Assembly: GCA_963825255.1 (NCBI GenBank)
Contig: CAWGSF010000001.1
Location: 310,001 to 374,000, forward strand
Direction: 5' to 3'
Source of the DNA: JAIBJN01 sp963825255
Lineage (GTDB): Bacteria > Actinomycetota > Thermoleophilia > Gaiellales > Gaiellaceae
DNA length: 64,000 nt
Below, piece after piece: positions 33,649 through 41,162 of this stretch; the first letter of the stretch is position 1, and each line of letters opens with the position of its first letter. Made by a program: the position numbers and the translations under genes. The notes beneath the pieces were generated by a model. That model had not been told where the DNA came from. It made no database searches and was given only the letters and a program-made list of their open reading frames with translations.

Positions 33649-34191
33649 TCAGGGCGTGAAAACGTAGTCCCGGTCGAGGGCGCCCATGTGGCAGCTCCAG
33701 CAGACGGCTCCCTCCGCTTGGAGCCGGAAGCGCTCGCCGGCCGCGTCGCGTGTGTACTCGACGAACACCCAGTCGTTGTGCGCCGGGTCCGCGCCGCGAA
33801 CCTTGCGCATGGTCGCGATCAGGCCGACGAAGTCGGCTCCCGGCCTCGTCGCCTCCTTGACCACGATCGTCCCCGGCGGGAACCGTCCGTTCGCGCGCCG
33901 GCCGTCCGAGGCGTAGACGTTCTTCGTGCCGTTGTGGGGATCGGAGGCCCGTGGCGGGATGGGCTCCTGGTTCAGCCGACGCCAGTCGCGGTAGCCGGCG
34001 ACGAAGCGCGGGGCGCCGGGGGGACCCTGGGACCGCGGCGGGGCGGCCTCCGTCGTCGTTTGTCCCTCCGTGGCCGTCTGCTCCGTCGTCGTCTCGGGGC
34101 CCGAGGCAAGCGGCGGGGACGATTCGGGCTCCTGCGACCCGCCGCAGCCCGCGAGCGCGGCGACGAGGACGACGGCTGCCAGACGTTCCAT
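33649..34191 (-). CDS. Cytochrome P460-family lipoprotein
   Basis: The 180-residue protein has a lipoprotein signal (MERLAAVVLVAALAGCGG, lipobox LAGC) and a Thr/Glu-rich linker. The cytochrome P460 domain starts around residue 63 (YRDWRRLNQEPIPP) and ends with a single haem-binding CWSCH near the C-terminus. Family members oxidise hydroxylamine or sequester NO-type compounds, while many are uncharacterised. The protein should be anchored outside the membrane. It is preceded on the minus strand by psuG, with four bases between. Confidence 0.82.
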   Translation of the reverse strand: MERLAAVVLVAALAGCGGSQEPESSPPLASGPETTTEQTATEGQTTTEAAPPRSQGPPGAPRFVAGYRDWRRLNQEPIPPRASDPHNGTKNVYASDGRRANGRFPPGTIVVKEATRPGADFVGLIATMRKVRGADPAHNDWVFVEYTRDAAGERFRLQAEGAVCWSCHMGALDRDYVFTP

Positions 34192-34195
34192 GTGC

Positions 34196-35095
34196 CTAGT
34201 CGAGCCGCGAGTAGGCGACCGCAACCTCGGCCGCGAGCGCCGCGTTCTCGACGATGAGCTGCTTGTTGGCCTCGACGGTCTTCCCGCCGCTGGCCTCGTG
34301 GACGTATGCGAGGACGAAGGGCGTCACATCCTGGCCGCGGACGCCCTCGCGCTCGGCCTGCGCGACGCCCTCCTCGATCAGCGGCTCGACGTCGAGGCTC
34401 TCGTCGGGCGGCCGCGCGAGGAGGAGCGCCGAGTGCCGGCCGAGGCGCCAGTGGTACTGCGCGATCTGCGCGACCTCCTCCACCGTCTGCACCCGAGCGG
34501 ACACCGCCGGCCCGCCCTCGCGCGCATAGAAGAGCGGAATGGTGTCCACGCGCCAGCCGAGCACGGGGACGCCGATCGTCTCGAGCAGCTCGGCGGTCGC
34601 CTGCACGTCGAGGAGGGACTTCGCCCCGGAAGCGACCACGAGCGCCTCCGTCCGCGCGAGCTCTCCCAGGTCGGCCGAGACGTCGGGCCGCTCGGCCCAG
34701 CCGCGGTGGACCCCTCCGAGGCCGCCGGTGCCGAGGAAGCCGACGCCGACCGCCCGGCAGACGGCGAGCGTCGCCCCTGCGGTCGTCGCGCCGAGCGCTC
34801 CCTGCGCCGCGGCGGCGGCGAGGTCGCGGGGACCGACCTTCCGCGCGTCGGGCGAGTCGCCGAAGCGCTCGAGCTGCTCCTCGCTGAGCCCGACCTGGAT
34901 GACTCCGTCGATCACGCCGACGGTCGCGGGAACAGCCCACGCCGCGCGGACGCGGCGCTCCGCCTCGGCCGCGACGGCGGCTCCCTCGCCGCGCGGAAAG
35001 CCGTGCGAGACGAGCGTCGTCTCGAGCGCGACGACCGGCCGGCGCGCCTCGAGCGCGGCGCGCACCTCCGGGTGGATGCGGACGAGATCGGCCAC
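34196..35095 (-). CDS. psuG: Pseudouridine-5'-phosphate glycosidase
   Basis: The 299-residue enzyme splits pseudouridine 5'-phosphate into uracil and ribose 5-phosphate. Recognisable segments are ALETTLVSHGFPRGEG near residue 20, PATVGVIDGVIQVGLS near residue 55, GATTAGATLAVCRAVGVGFLGTGGLGGVHRG and ASGAKSLLDVQAT. Length fits the family. GTG 35095 overlaps the stop of the upstream PfkB kinase by one base, so the two are a coupled psuK-psuG pair for pseudouridine salvage. Confidence 0.93.
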   Translation of the reverse strand: MADLVRIHPEVRAALEARRPVVALETTLVSHGFPRGEGAAVAAEAERRVRAAWAVPATVGVIDGVIQVGLSEEQLERFGDSPDARKVGPRDLAAAAAQGALGATTAGATLAVCRAVGVGFLGTGGLGGVHRGWAERPDVSADLGELARTEALVVASGAKSLLDVQATAELLETIGVPVLGWRVDTIPLFYAREGGPAVSARVQTVEEVAQIAQYHWRLGRHSALLLARPPDESLDVEPLIEEGVAQAEREGVRGQDVTPFVLAYVHEASGGKTVEANKQLIVENAALAAEVAVAYSRLD

Positions 35096-35895
35096 TACGG
35101 CATCGCCCCCATGGTCGCGACGCAGCGCGCGGCCGCCGCGAGGCCGAGCTCCGGGCCCCCGAGGAGGAAGCCGGCCGCGAACGCGTCGCCGGCTCCCGTC
35201 GAGTCGACCACCTCGGCACGAACCGCGGCGTGCTCCTCGGTCGCCGCGCCGCGCCGCACGACGCAGCCCCGTGCCCCGCGCTTCACGACCACGGTCTCGG
35301 CCTGGAGCTCGCCGACGAGCTCGGCCTCCGCCTCGTTGGCGAAGGCGACCTCCGGTCGGAGCGCCTCGAGCGCGCTCCGGAAAGCGTCGACGCCGGCCGT
35401 CTCGATCGCAGCGGTGGAGGAGAGGTCGACGCTCGTTCGCGGCGCCTGCGCGGCCGCGGCCAGCGCGGTCTCCCGCAGCGGTGAGGTCACGAGGCTGTAC
35501 CCGGCGACGTGCAGCCAGTCGCAGCCGGCAAGCCACGCCGGGTCGAGCTCCTCCGGGCGGAAGTCGGTCGAGACGCCGCGGTCGCTCAGCATCGTCCGGG
35601 CCCCGTCCGGGGTGGCGATCGAGACCACCGTTCCCGTCCCGGCCTCCGCCTCGGGCCCGGCGAGCTCGACGCCGCGCCGGCCCAGCTCGTCCGCCAGGAC
35701 GCGCCCGGCCGGGTCGCGGGCGAGCTTGCCGACGAAGCGCGCGCGCCCGCCCAGCGCGACCACCCACGCCGCGACGTTCGCCGCCTGGCCTCCGGCTCCC
35801 ACCCGCGTGCGTCCATATGTGTCCGTATCTTCCGCGATCGGGCCGTCCAGGCGCACGATCACGTCCATGAGGAGATCCCCGAGCGTGCAGATCAC
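35095..35895 (-). CDS. psuK: PfkB-family kinase, probable pseudouridine kinase
   Basis: The 266-residue ribokinase-like protein has CTLGDLLMDVIVRLDG at the N-terminus, VGAGGQAANVAAW near residue 33 and the catalytic DSTGAGDAFAAGFLLGG near residue 225. It phosphorylates a sugar or nucleoside. Direct coupling to psuG indicates pseudouridine as substrate, although the sequence alone would not exclude a sugar. It starts at GTG 35895, with a TAGGGT box seven bases upstream that overlaps the -10 of the divergent gene. Confidence 0.83.
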   Translation of the reverse strand: MICTLGDLLMDVIVRLDGPIAEDTDTYGRTRVGAGGQAANVAAWVVALGGRARFVGKLARDPAGRVLADELGRRGVELAGPEAEAGTGTVVSIATPDGARTMLSDRGVSTDFRPEELDPAWLAGCDWLHVAGYSLVTSPLRETALAAAAQAPRTSVDLSSTAAIETAGVDAFRSALEALRPEVAFANEAEAELVGELQAETVVVKRGARGCVVRRGAATEEHAAVRAEVVDSTGAGDAFAAGFLLGGPELGLAAAARCVATMGAMP

Positions 35896-35902
35896 CGCCT
35901 GC

Positions 35903-35912
35903 ACCCTACAAT
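35903..35912. promoter_or_regulatory. Overlapping divergent -10 hexamers (psuK and a small membrane gene)
   Basis: On the minus strand TAGGGT (35908-35903) lies seven bases before GTG 35895. On the plus strand TACAAT (35907-35912) lies seven bases before GTG 35920. The hexamers share two bases, so the two leaderless promoters should be mutually exclusive. Confidence 0.5.
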
Positions 35913-35919
35913 CGGGCTC

Positions 35920-36123
35920 GTGGAGGGCGAACGCGCGAAGCGACTCCGGACGTTCCTGCTCGGCGGCCTCGTCGGCAGCGCCGCGGGGCTCGTGGCCGCA
36001 GGGCGCATGAAGGTCCGGCGCGGGCCGCCGAGGCGGCACACGCCGGCCGGGCTGGCCGCCTTCGAGCAGGCGCCCTGCTACGAGGAGCTGGTCGAGCGCG
36101 AGGCGCGCGGCGACCGGGCCTAG
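35920..36123 (+). CDS. Small hypothetical protein with one hydrophobic segment
   Basis: The 67-residue protein has a basic N-terminus (VEGERAKRLRTF), one Gly/Ala-rich hydrophobic stretch (LLGGLVGSAAGLVAAGRM) and a polar C-terminal half ending CYEELVEREARGD. This resembles small YtxH-like or signal-anchor proteins, but no family is certain. TACAAT seven bases before GTG 35920 supports the start. Its last four bases overlap the end of the convergent membrane glycosyltransferase. Confidence 0.55.
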   Translation: MEGERAKRLRTFLLGGLVGSAAGLVAAGRMKVRRGPPRRHTPAGLAAFEQAPCYEELVEREARGDRA

Positions 36124-37778
36124 CGCTCGGAATGGAGGCGCCGCAGGGCCTCCTCGGCCGTGACCCGGTTCCGGCCGGCGTCCCCGATGCCGAGCTCCGA
36201 GCTCAGCCCCTGGACGCTCAGCGTCTCCTGGAGGTAGTTCTCGATGGTGCGCGCGGGCGAGCGCGTCCGCACGACGAGGAACGGGCCGAACGCCCGTGCC
36301 TCGAAGGCGGAGCCGGGGCTTCCGTCCGGGATGCTCAGGCGCACCTGGCTCGGGTCGAGGTGGTCGGAGGCGTCCAGCACCCAGACGCCCCGGCCGAGAG
36401 GAGTCCCCGCGTCCTCGAGCGCCTCGAGTGCGAGCTTCGGGTCCGCGCGCGGGACGAAGATGTCCCCGAAGGGTGCGCCTTTCTCCCAGGCGTCGAGGTA
36501 CGTCGGCTCGTAGCCGAAGAGGACGTCGTCCGGGCGGCTCGTCGCCGCGAGCCAGGCGGCCGCGTCGGCCCGGGCCTGGGTGCGGGCGTCGGGCTCGCCC
36601 TCGTAGAGCCAGGGCGTGCGGTCGAGCCCCCAGGTCACCTGCGCCGCCAGGAGCAGCGCGATCGCGCCGCCGAGGGCGGGGGCGGCGAACCTCCCCGCCG
36701 GCGCGGTGAGGCGCTCGAGCCCGACGACCAGCGCGGTCGTGAAGAAGGGGAGGACGAAGATGAGGTGGCGCGTCTCCAGCGCGGCGCCGGCGCCGGAGCG
36801 CGCGGCGACGAACGCGAGGAGGGGCACGCCCGCGACGCAGCCGGCGAGGATCGCCGACTCCGACCTCGTCCGTGCGAGGACGACCAGGCCGAGGAGGGCG
36901 ACGACGGCGACCACCGCGGTGACCCAGTCCCAGCCGCCGACGAAGTCGCCCATCACGGCCCAGACGTACTCGACCACGTCGATCGGCGAGCCGAGCTCGG
37001 AGCCGTTCCGCTCCCCGAGGCCGACCTCGAACCGGGACGCGAGCAGGAGGTACGTGCGCCAGAGCGGTCCCGCGACCACGACGACGGCCACGAGCGCCAC
37101 GAGCGCTTTGCGAACCGGCAAGGGCCGCCGCACGCGGAGAGCCGCGACGTAGACGACCTGGGCGGCGAGGACGAGGGCGCCGTACGGCTGGGCCGCGAGC
37201 AGCGCGAGGGTCGCTGCCGACCAGGCCACCCAGCGCCCGATCGTGTCCCGCTCGAGGGCGCGCAGGAGGAGGACGATCGACAGCATGCTCGTGAAGAGGA
37301 AGAGGCTGTACATGCGGGCGTAGATCCCGTGGTAGAGGGTCACCCAGCTCACGGCGGTGAGCAGCGTGGCGAGGACGGCGGTCCGCCGGTCGGTCAGGCG
37401 AGCGACGAGGATCGCCACGAGAGGCATGCTTCCGACCGCGAAGGCGACGGAGATGAGCCGCAGGCTCGTCAGGCTCGGGTCGAGCTGGAGCATGAGGTTC
37501 CCGAGGAGGTAGTGGAGCGGCGCCCCTCCGCGTTCTCCGATGACGATCCCGAGCACGTCTCCGAGCGAGCGCCGGCTGACGAAGAAGGCGAGGGTCTCGT
37601 CCTCGTGCGGGGGGAGCGCGTCGAGGCGGAGCAGCAGGAACGCGGCCAGCCCGCCGGTGATCGCGACGACGCCGGCGACGAAGCGCCGGTGGGCTCCCGT
37701 GACCTCGTCGCGGCCGGGCGGGACCGCTGGCACTCCCTCCTCGCGAGTGCCGGTGGCGGCCGTGCTCCCTGCTAGCAT
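36120..37778 (-). CDS. ArnT/PMT-like membrane glycosyltransferase
   Basis: The 552-residue protein has a cytoplasmic N-terminus and about ten to twelve hydrophobic helices. The first extracytoplasmic loop carries DALPPHEDETLAFF with the acidic pair typical of GT-C enzymes, followed by RGGAPLHYLLGNLMLQLDPS. A soluble C-terminal domain follows the last helix (ALLLAAQVTWGLDRTPWLYEG). It probably transfers a sugar from a polyprenyl phosphate to a lipid, glycan or protein on the outer face. ATG 37778 is used; its start codon overlaps TGCTAGCA, the palindrome also found at the RHH-ino1 locus. It is divergent from the fmdB-like gene. Confidence 0.8.
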   Translation of the reverse strand: MLAGSTAATGTREEGVPAVPPGRDEVTGAHRRFVAGVVAITGGLAAFLLLRLDALPPHEDETLAFFVSRRSLGDVLGIVIGERGGAPLHYLLGNLMLQLDPSLTSLRLISVAFAVGSMPLVAILVARLTDRRTAVLATLLTAVSWVTLYHGIYARMYSLFLFTSMLSIVLLLRALERDTIGRWVAWSAATLALLAAQPYGALVLAAQVVYVAALRVRRPLPVRKALVALVAVVVVAGPLWRTYLLLASRFEVGLGERNGSELGSPIDVVEYVWAVMGDFVGGWDWVTAVVAVVALLGLVVLARTRSESAILAGCVAGVPLLAFVAARSGAGAALETRHLIFVLPFFTTALVVGLERLTAPAGRFAAPALGGAIALLLAAQVTWGLDRTPWLYEGEPDARTQARADAAAWLAATSRPDDVLFGYEPTYLDAWEKGAPFGDIFVPRADPKLALEALEDAGTPLGRGVWVLDASDHLDPSQVRLSIPDGSPGSAFEARAFGPFLVVRTRSPARTIENYLQETLSVQGLSSELGIGDAGRNRVTAEEALRRLHSER

Positions 37779-37807
37779 CTCCCGCTGCAAACAGCGGCCT
37801 TTCTGCC

Positions 37808-38086
37808 ATGCCGATCTATGAGTACCGGTGCCCTCGCGGCCACACCTTCGAGCTGTTCCAGCGGATGGACGACCCGTCCCCGGAGGTGTGCCAGGTGTGC
37901 GGCGAGGCGCCGGTCGAGAAGGTGCTCTACCCGGCCGCGATCCACTTCAAGGGCTCCGGCTTCTACTCGACCGACTACGGTCGCGGCGGCCGGCGGCCGG
38001 CGGCGAAGGAGAGCGGCGACGGGAGCTCGGACTCGGGCGAGACGCAGAAGCCGGACAAGCCCGAGCCGAAGGCCGCGGAAGCCTGA
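37808..38086 (+). CDS. FmdB-family zinc-ribbon protein
   Basis: The 92-residue protein has the family N-terminus MPIYEYRCPRGHTFELFQRM. A second Cys pair is in CQVCGEAPVEKVLYP, though the first knuckle is Cys/His (CPRGH) rather than CxxC. A highly charged, disordered tail (GDGSSDSGETQKPDKPEPK) follows. FmdB-like proteins are proposed regulators with unknown targets. It is convergent with the LCP gene, 17 bases away. Confidence 0.85.
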   Translation: MPIYEYRCPRGHTFELFQRMDDPSPEVCQVCGEAPVEKVLYPAAIHFKGSGFYSTDYGRGGRRPAAKESGDGSSDSGETQKPDKPEPKAAEA

Positions 38087-38103
38087 CGGATCACGACGCC
38101 GGC

Positions 38104-39270
38104 TCAGCTGCCTCTCCCGACCTGACAGCCGGGGCCGAAGGGGCCCGAGCCCGGCGGCGGCGGCTGCGGAGCCGACTGCCCGGTCACCATCGCGATGACC
38201 GACGCGTTCTCCTCGCTTCCGAGGATGAACGACTGGCCGTCGATGTCGGCGATCGTCCCGCCGAGCCGGCACTTGATGACGTTGCTCGCCGGCGTGCGGC
38301 GCTTGACCCACCCGAGCTGGAGGAACTGGTTCGCGGAGAGGTCGGTGGCGAGGGGCGCGACGAGGTCGTCGCCGATGAACGGCATGCGGAGGAACGTCCC
38401 GAAGCTCGTGACCTCGTCCGCGATCGCCTCGACCACGGCCTGCTGGCGCTCTCCCCGGGTGATGTCCGTGTCGGACGGGTCGAGCTGGTTCTCGCGCACG
38501 CGAGCGTAGATCAGCGCCCGGCGGCCGCTCAGCGTCTGCTCGCCCTTCTTGAAGCGCCATCCGGGCCACTGGTCGCACTCCGCCTTGGTGGAGTGGGGGC
38601 AGTCGAACTTGTTCGAGAGGATCGGCTTCGGGACGACGATCGTCACGCCGCCGAGCGTGTCGATGACGTCCTTGAACTTCGAGAAGTCGACGACGATGAC
38701 GTGGTTGATCGGGATGCCCGTGAGTTGGCGGACGGTGCGGATGGCGAGCGTCGGCCCGCCGAACGCGTACGCCGCGTTGATCTTCTGCTCCCCCTGGCCC
38801 GCGATCGTCACTCGCAGGTCGCGCGGGATGGAGAGGAGCGCGATCCGGTGCTCGTCGGGATCGGTGCGGACGATGATGATCGCGTCGGAGCGGAAGGGCG
38901 GCTCGCGGCCCGGTCCCTCGTCCGTGCCGAGCACCAGGATTGTCGACGGGTTCGACAGCATCAGCCCGTCCTGCGGCGCGAGGACCCGGTAGGCACGAGA
39001 GTCGAGCCGCTCGTTCGCCTTCTTGACGCCGCTGCGGAACGCGAGGTACCCGAGGAGCGCCCACACGGCGACGAGCAGGACGGCGACGAGGAGGACGATC
39101 AGGCCGATCCGCAGCCAGCGGCGACGGCGTCGGGGCGGCTTCGTCTTCGGCCGCGCATAGGGGTCGTGACCGTCCGGGGGGCGGGGCGGCTTCTCGGTGG
39201 CGGCGCGGGGGACGGGGCCTTTCGCGCGCCCGCCCCTGTAGACGCGGTACGGCTTGTCCTTGGAGGCCAC
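38104..39270 (-). CDS. LytR-CpsA-Psr (LCP) family cell-wall glycopolymer ligase
   Basis: The 388-residue protein has a long basic cytoplasmic region, one transmembrane helix (LIVLLVAVLLVAVWALLGYLA, about residues 55-75) and an extracellular LCP domain. The domain shows STILVLGTDEGPG, RSDAIIIVRTDPD, LLSIPRDLRVTI, KINAAYAFGG and the arginines in RRALIYARVRENQLDPSDTDITRGERQQ in spaced form (ALIYARVRE, DITRGERQQ). Family members attach glycopolymers from lipid carriers to peptidoglycan. It starts at GTG 39270, with GATACT eight bases upstream. It is divergent from the ROK kinase. Confidence 0.9.
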   Translation of the reverse strand: MASKDKPYRVYRGGRAKGPVPRAATEKPPRPPDGHDPYARPKTKPPRRRRRWLRIGLIVLLVAVLLVAVWALLGYLAFRSGVKKANERLDSRAYRVLAPQDGLMLSNPSTILVLGTDEGPGREPPFRSDAIIIVRTDPDEHRIALLSIPRDLRVTIAGQGEQKINAAYAFGGPTLAIRTVRQLTGIPINHVIVVDFSKFKDVIDTLGGVTIVVPKPILSNKFDCPHSTKAECDQWPGWRFKKGEQTLSGRRALIYARVRENQLDPSDTDITRGERQQAVVEAIADEVTSFGTFLRMPFIGDDLVAPLATDLSANQFLQLGWVKRRTPASNVIKCRLGGTIADIDGQSFILGSEENASVIAMVTGQSAPQPPPPGSGPFGPGCQVGRGS

Positions 39271-39278
39271 AGCGACCG

Positions 39279-39284
39279 AGTATC
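39279..39284 (-). promoter_or_regulatory. -10-like hexamer for the LCP gene, leaderless spacing
   Basis: On the minus strand GATACT lies eight bases before GTG 39270. A plus-strand TATCGT at 39281-39286, 13 bases before the ROK gene start, overlaps it. Confidence 0.4.
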
Positions 39285-39299
39285 GTAGCCAGACCCGGA

Positions 39300-40256
39300 A
39301 TGAGCGCTCCCCACGTCATCGCGGTCGACCTGGGCGGGACGAAGGTCGCCGCGGGGATCGTCCAACGGGACGGATCGGTGGGGGAGAGGATGCTCGAGGC
39401 GACCGAGCTCACCGGCGAGGAGGCGCTTCTCGCCCAGCTCGAGCGGGTGATCACAGGCCTCGGAACGAACGGTTTCGCGGGCCTCGGCGTCGGCGTTCCG
39501 TCCACGATCGACCAGCGGTCGGGGCGGGCAGTCACCTCCGTGAACATCCCGCTCGCCGACGTCGACCTGCGCGACCTCCTGGCCACGCGGTTCGGCGTCC
39601 CCGTCACGATCGAGAACGACGGGAACGCGGCGGCCCTCGCCGAGCACCGCCTCGGCGCCGGGCGCGGCACGCAGCACATGGTCATGCTCACTCTCGGCAC
39701 GGGCGTCGGCGGCGGCCTCGTCCTCGACGGCCGCCTCTACCGCGGAGCGCTCGGCGCGGCGGCCGAGCTGGGTCACATCACGATCGACCTGAACGGGCCT
39801 CCGTGCCAGGGCGTCTGCCCCGGTCGCGGGCACCTGGAGGCGCTGGCCTCGGGCCGGGCCGCGGACGTGCTGGCGCGCCAGGCGTCGGCCGACCGGCCCG
39901 ACGGCGATCTCGGTCGCGCCGCGGCCGCCGGACGCGCCGTCGACGCGCGGCTCGCGGTCGAGCTCGCTGCGCTCGGGCCTGGGGACGCCCGCGACGTCAT
40001 CGACCACGTCGGTCTCCATCTCGGCGTCGGCATCGCCGACTACGTGAACGTCTTCAACCCCGAGGTCGTGGTCGTCGGGGGAGGCTTCGGTACGCAGGCC
40101 GGCGAGCTCCTGCTCGCCCCGGCTCGCAGAGTCGTGGCGGAGCGCGCCCTCTCGCCATCGCGGGACGAGGTGAGGATCGTGCCCGCCGAGCTGGGCAAGG
40201 TGGCCGGGCTCGTCGGCTCGGCGCTCGTCACCTTCGACCTGCTCGAAGCGGGCTGA
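39300..40256 (+). CDS. ROK-family sugar kinase, probable glucokinase
   Basis: The 318-residue protein has the ATP-binding DLGGTKVAAGIV, the catalytic ENDGNAAALAEH near residue 103 and TLGTGVGGGLVLDG. The ROK zinc motif is altered: PCQGVCPGRGHLEA has two cysteines and then His where the third Cys of CxCGxxGCxE normally lies, so zinc may be bound by Cys-Cys-His plus the upstream His in GHITID. Glucose is the likely substrate, but N-acetylmannosamine or other sugars are possible. Its stop overlaps the rsmI start as TGATG. Confidence 0.83.
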   Translation: MSAPHVIAVDLGGTKVAAGIVQRDGSVGERMLEATELTGEEALLAQLERVITGLGTNGFAGLGVGVPSTIDQRSGRAVTSVNIPLADVDLRDLLATRFGVPVTIENDGNAAALAEHRLGAGRGTQHMVMLTLGTGVGGGLVLDGRLYRGALGAAAELGHITIDLNGPPCQGVCPGRGHLEALASGRAADVLARQASADRPDGDLGRAAAAGRAVDARLAVELAALGPGDARDVIDHVGLHLGVGIADYVNVFNPEVVVVGGGFGTQAGELLLAPARRVVAERALSPSRDEVRIVPAELGKVAGLVGSALVTFDLLEAG

Positions 40257-41062
40257 TGCCGCTCGTCGTCTGCCCGACGCCCATCGGCAACCTCGAGGAC
40301 GTGACGCTACGGGCGTTGCGGGAGCTCGGCGAGGCCGACCTCGTCCTCTGCGAGGACACTCGCCGGACGCGCGTCCTTCTCGACCGTCACGACGTCCGCG
40401 CGCGGCTGACGTCGTTCCACCGGCACAACGAGGCCCGGCGGACGGCGGAGATCCTCCCGCGGCTGGAGGCGGGCGAGCGGATCGCCCTCGCGAGCGACGC
40501 CGGCCTTCCGGGACTGAACGACCCCGGCGCCAGGCTCATACGGGCCGCGCTCGACCGGGGTCTCGAGGTTCGCGTGCTCCCCGGGCCCTCGGCCGTCGAG
40601 ACGGCTCTGGTGGCCAGCGGGCTCGTGGGCGACCGCTACACGTTTCTCGGGTACCTGCCGCGAACGGCGGCCGGTCTCGAGCGGCTCTGGGCAGAGCTCG
40701 GAAGCTGGTCGTGGCCGGCGGTCGCGTTCGAGTCTCCGCGGCGCCTGTCCGCCAGCCTCGCCAGCCTCGCCGCTGTAGACCCCGACCGGCCGGTTGCGGT
40801 CTGCCGCGAGCTCTCGAAGCGGTTCGAGGAGGTCGCGCGCGGGCCCGCGCGCGAGCTGGCGGAGCGGTTTCGGCGGGCCCCGAAGGGAGAGATCACCCTC
40901 GTCGTCGGCCCCGGCTCACGCGGGAGGGACGGGGAGTCCGAGGGAGCCCTCGAGGCCGTCAGGGAGCTCACCGCCGCAGGCCTGCCGCGGCGCCGCGCGG
41001 TCGACGTCGTCGCCGGGCTCACCGGCGTGCCGCGGAACCGGCTCTACCGCTCCTCCCTCTGA
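40256..41062 (+). CDS. rsmI: 16S rRNA (cytidine-2'-O-)-methyltransferase
   Basis: The 268-residue tetrapyrrole-methylase-fold enzyme methylates the ribose of C1402 in 16S rRNA. Motifs are VVCPTPIGNLEDVTLRAL at the start, LCEDTRRTRVLLD near residue 32, ASDAGLPGLNDPG near residue 80 (family SDAGTPxxSDPG) and CRELSKRFEEV near residue 183. Length is normal. In actinobacteria rsmI often lies close to metG and tatD, as it does here after one intervening gene. Confidence 0.93.
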   Translation: MPLVVCPTPIGNLEDVTLRALRELGEADLVLCEDTRRTRVLLDRHDVRARLTSFHRHNEARRTAEILPRLEAGERIALASDAGLPGLNDPGARLIRAALDRGLEVRVLPGPSAVETALVASGLVGDRYTFLGYLPRTAAGLERLWAELGSWSWPAVAFESPRRLSASLASLAAVDPDRPVAVCRELSKRFEEVARGPARELAERFRRAPKGEITLVVGPGSRGRDGESEGALEAVRELTAAGLPRRRAVDVVAGLTGVPRNRLYRSSL

Positions 41063-41095
41063 GCGGGCTCCGCCGGCCGCCCTCTGTCGTCGGAG

Positions 41096-41125
41096 TTGAC
41101 AACACCGGCGCGAGCGTGCTACGGT
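41096..41125 (+). promoter_or_regulatory. Sigma-70-like promoter of the M23 gene
   Basis: TTGACA (41096-41101) and TACGGT (41120-41125) are separated by 18 bases, the best canonical promoter in the window. Transcription would start near 41132 and give a leader of about 30 bases with AGGAGGCAGG before ATG 41163. Confidence 0.65.
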
Positions 41126-41162
41126 GGACGTCCGTTCACAACAGAGACAACAGGAGGCAGGC

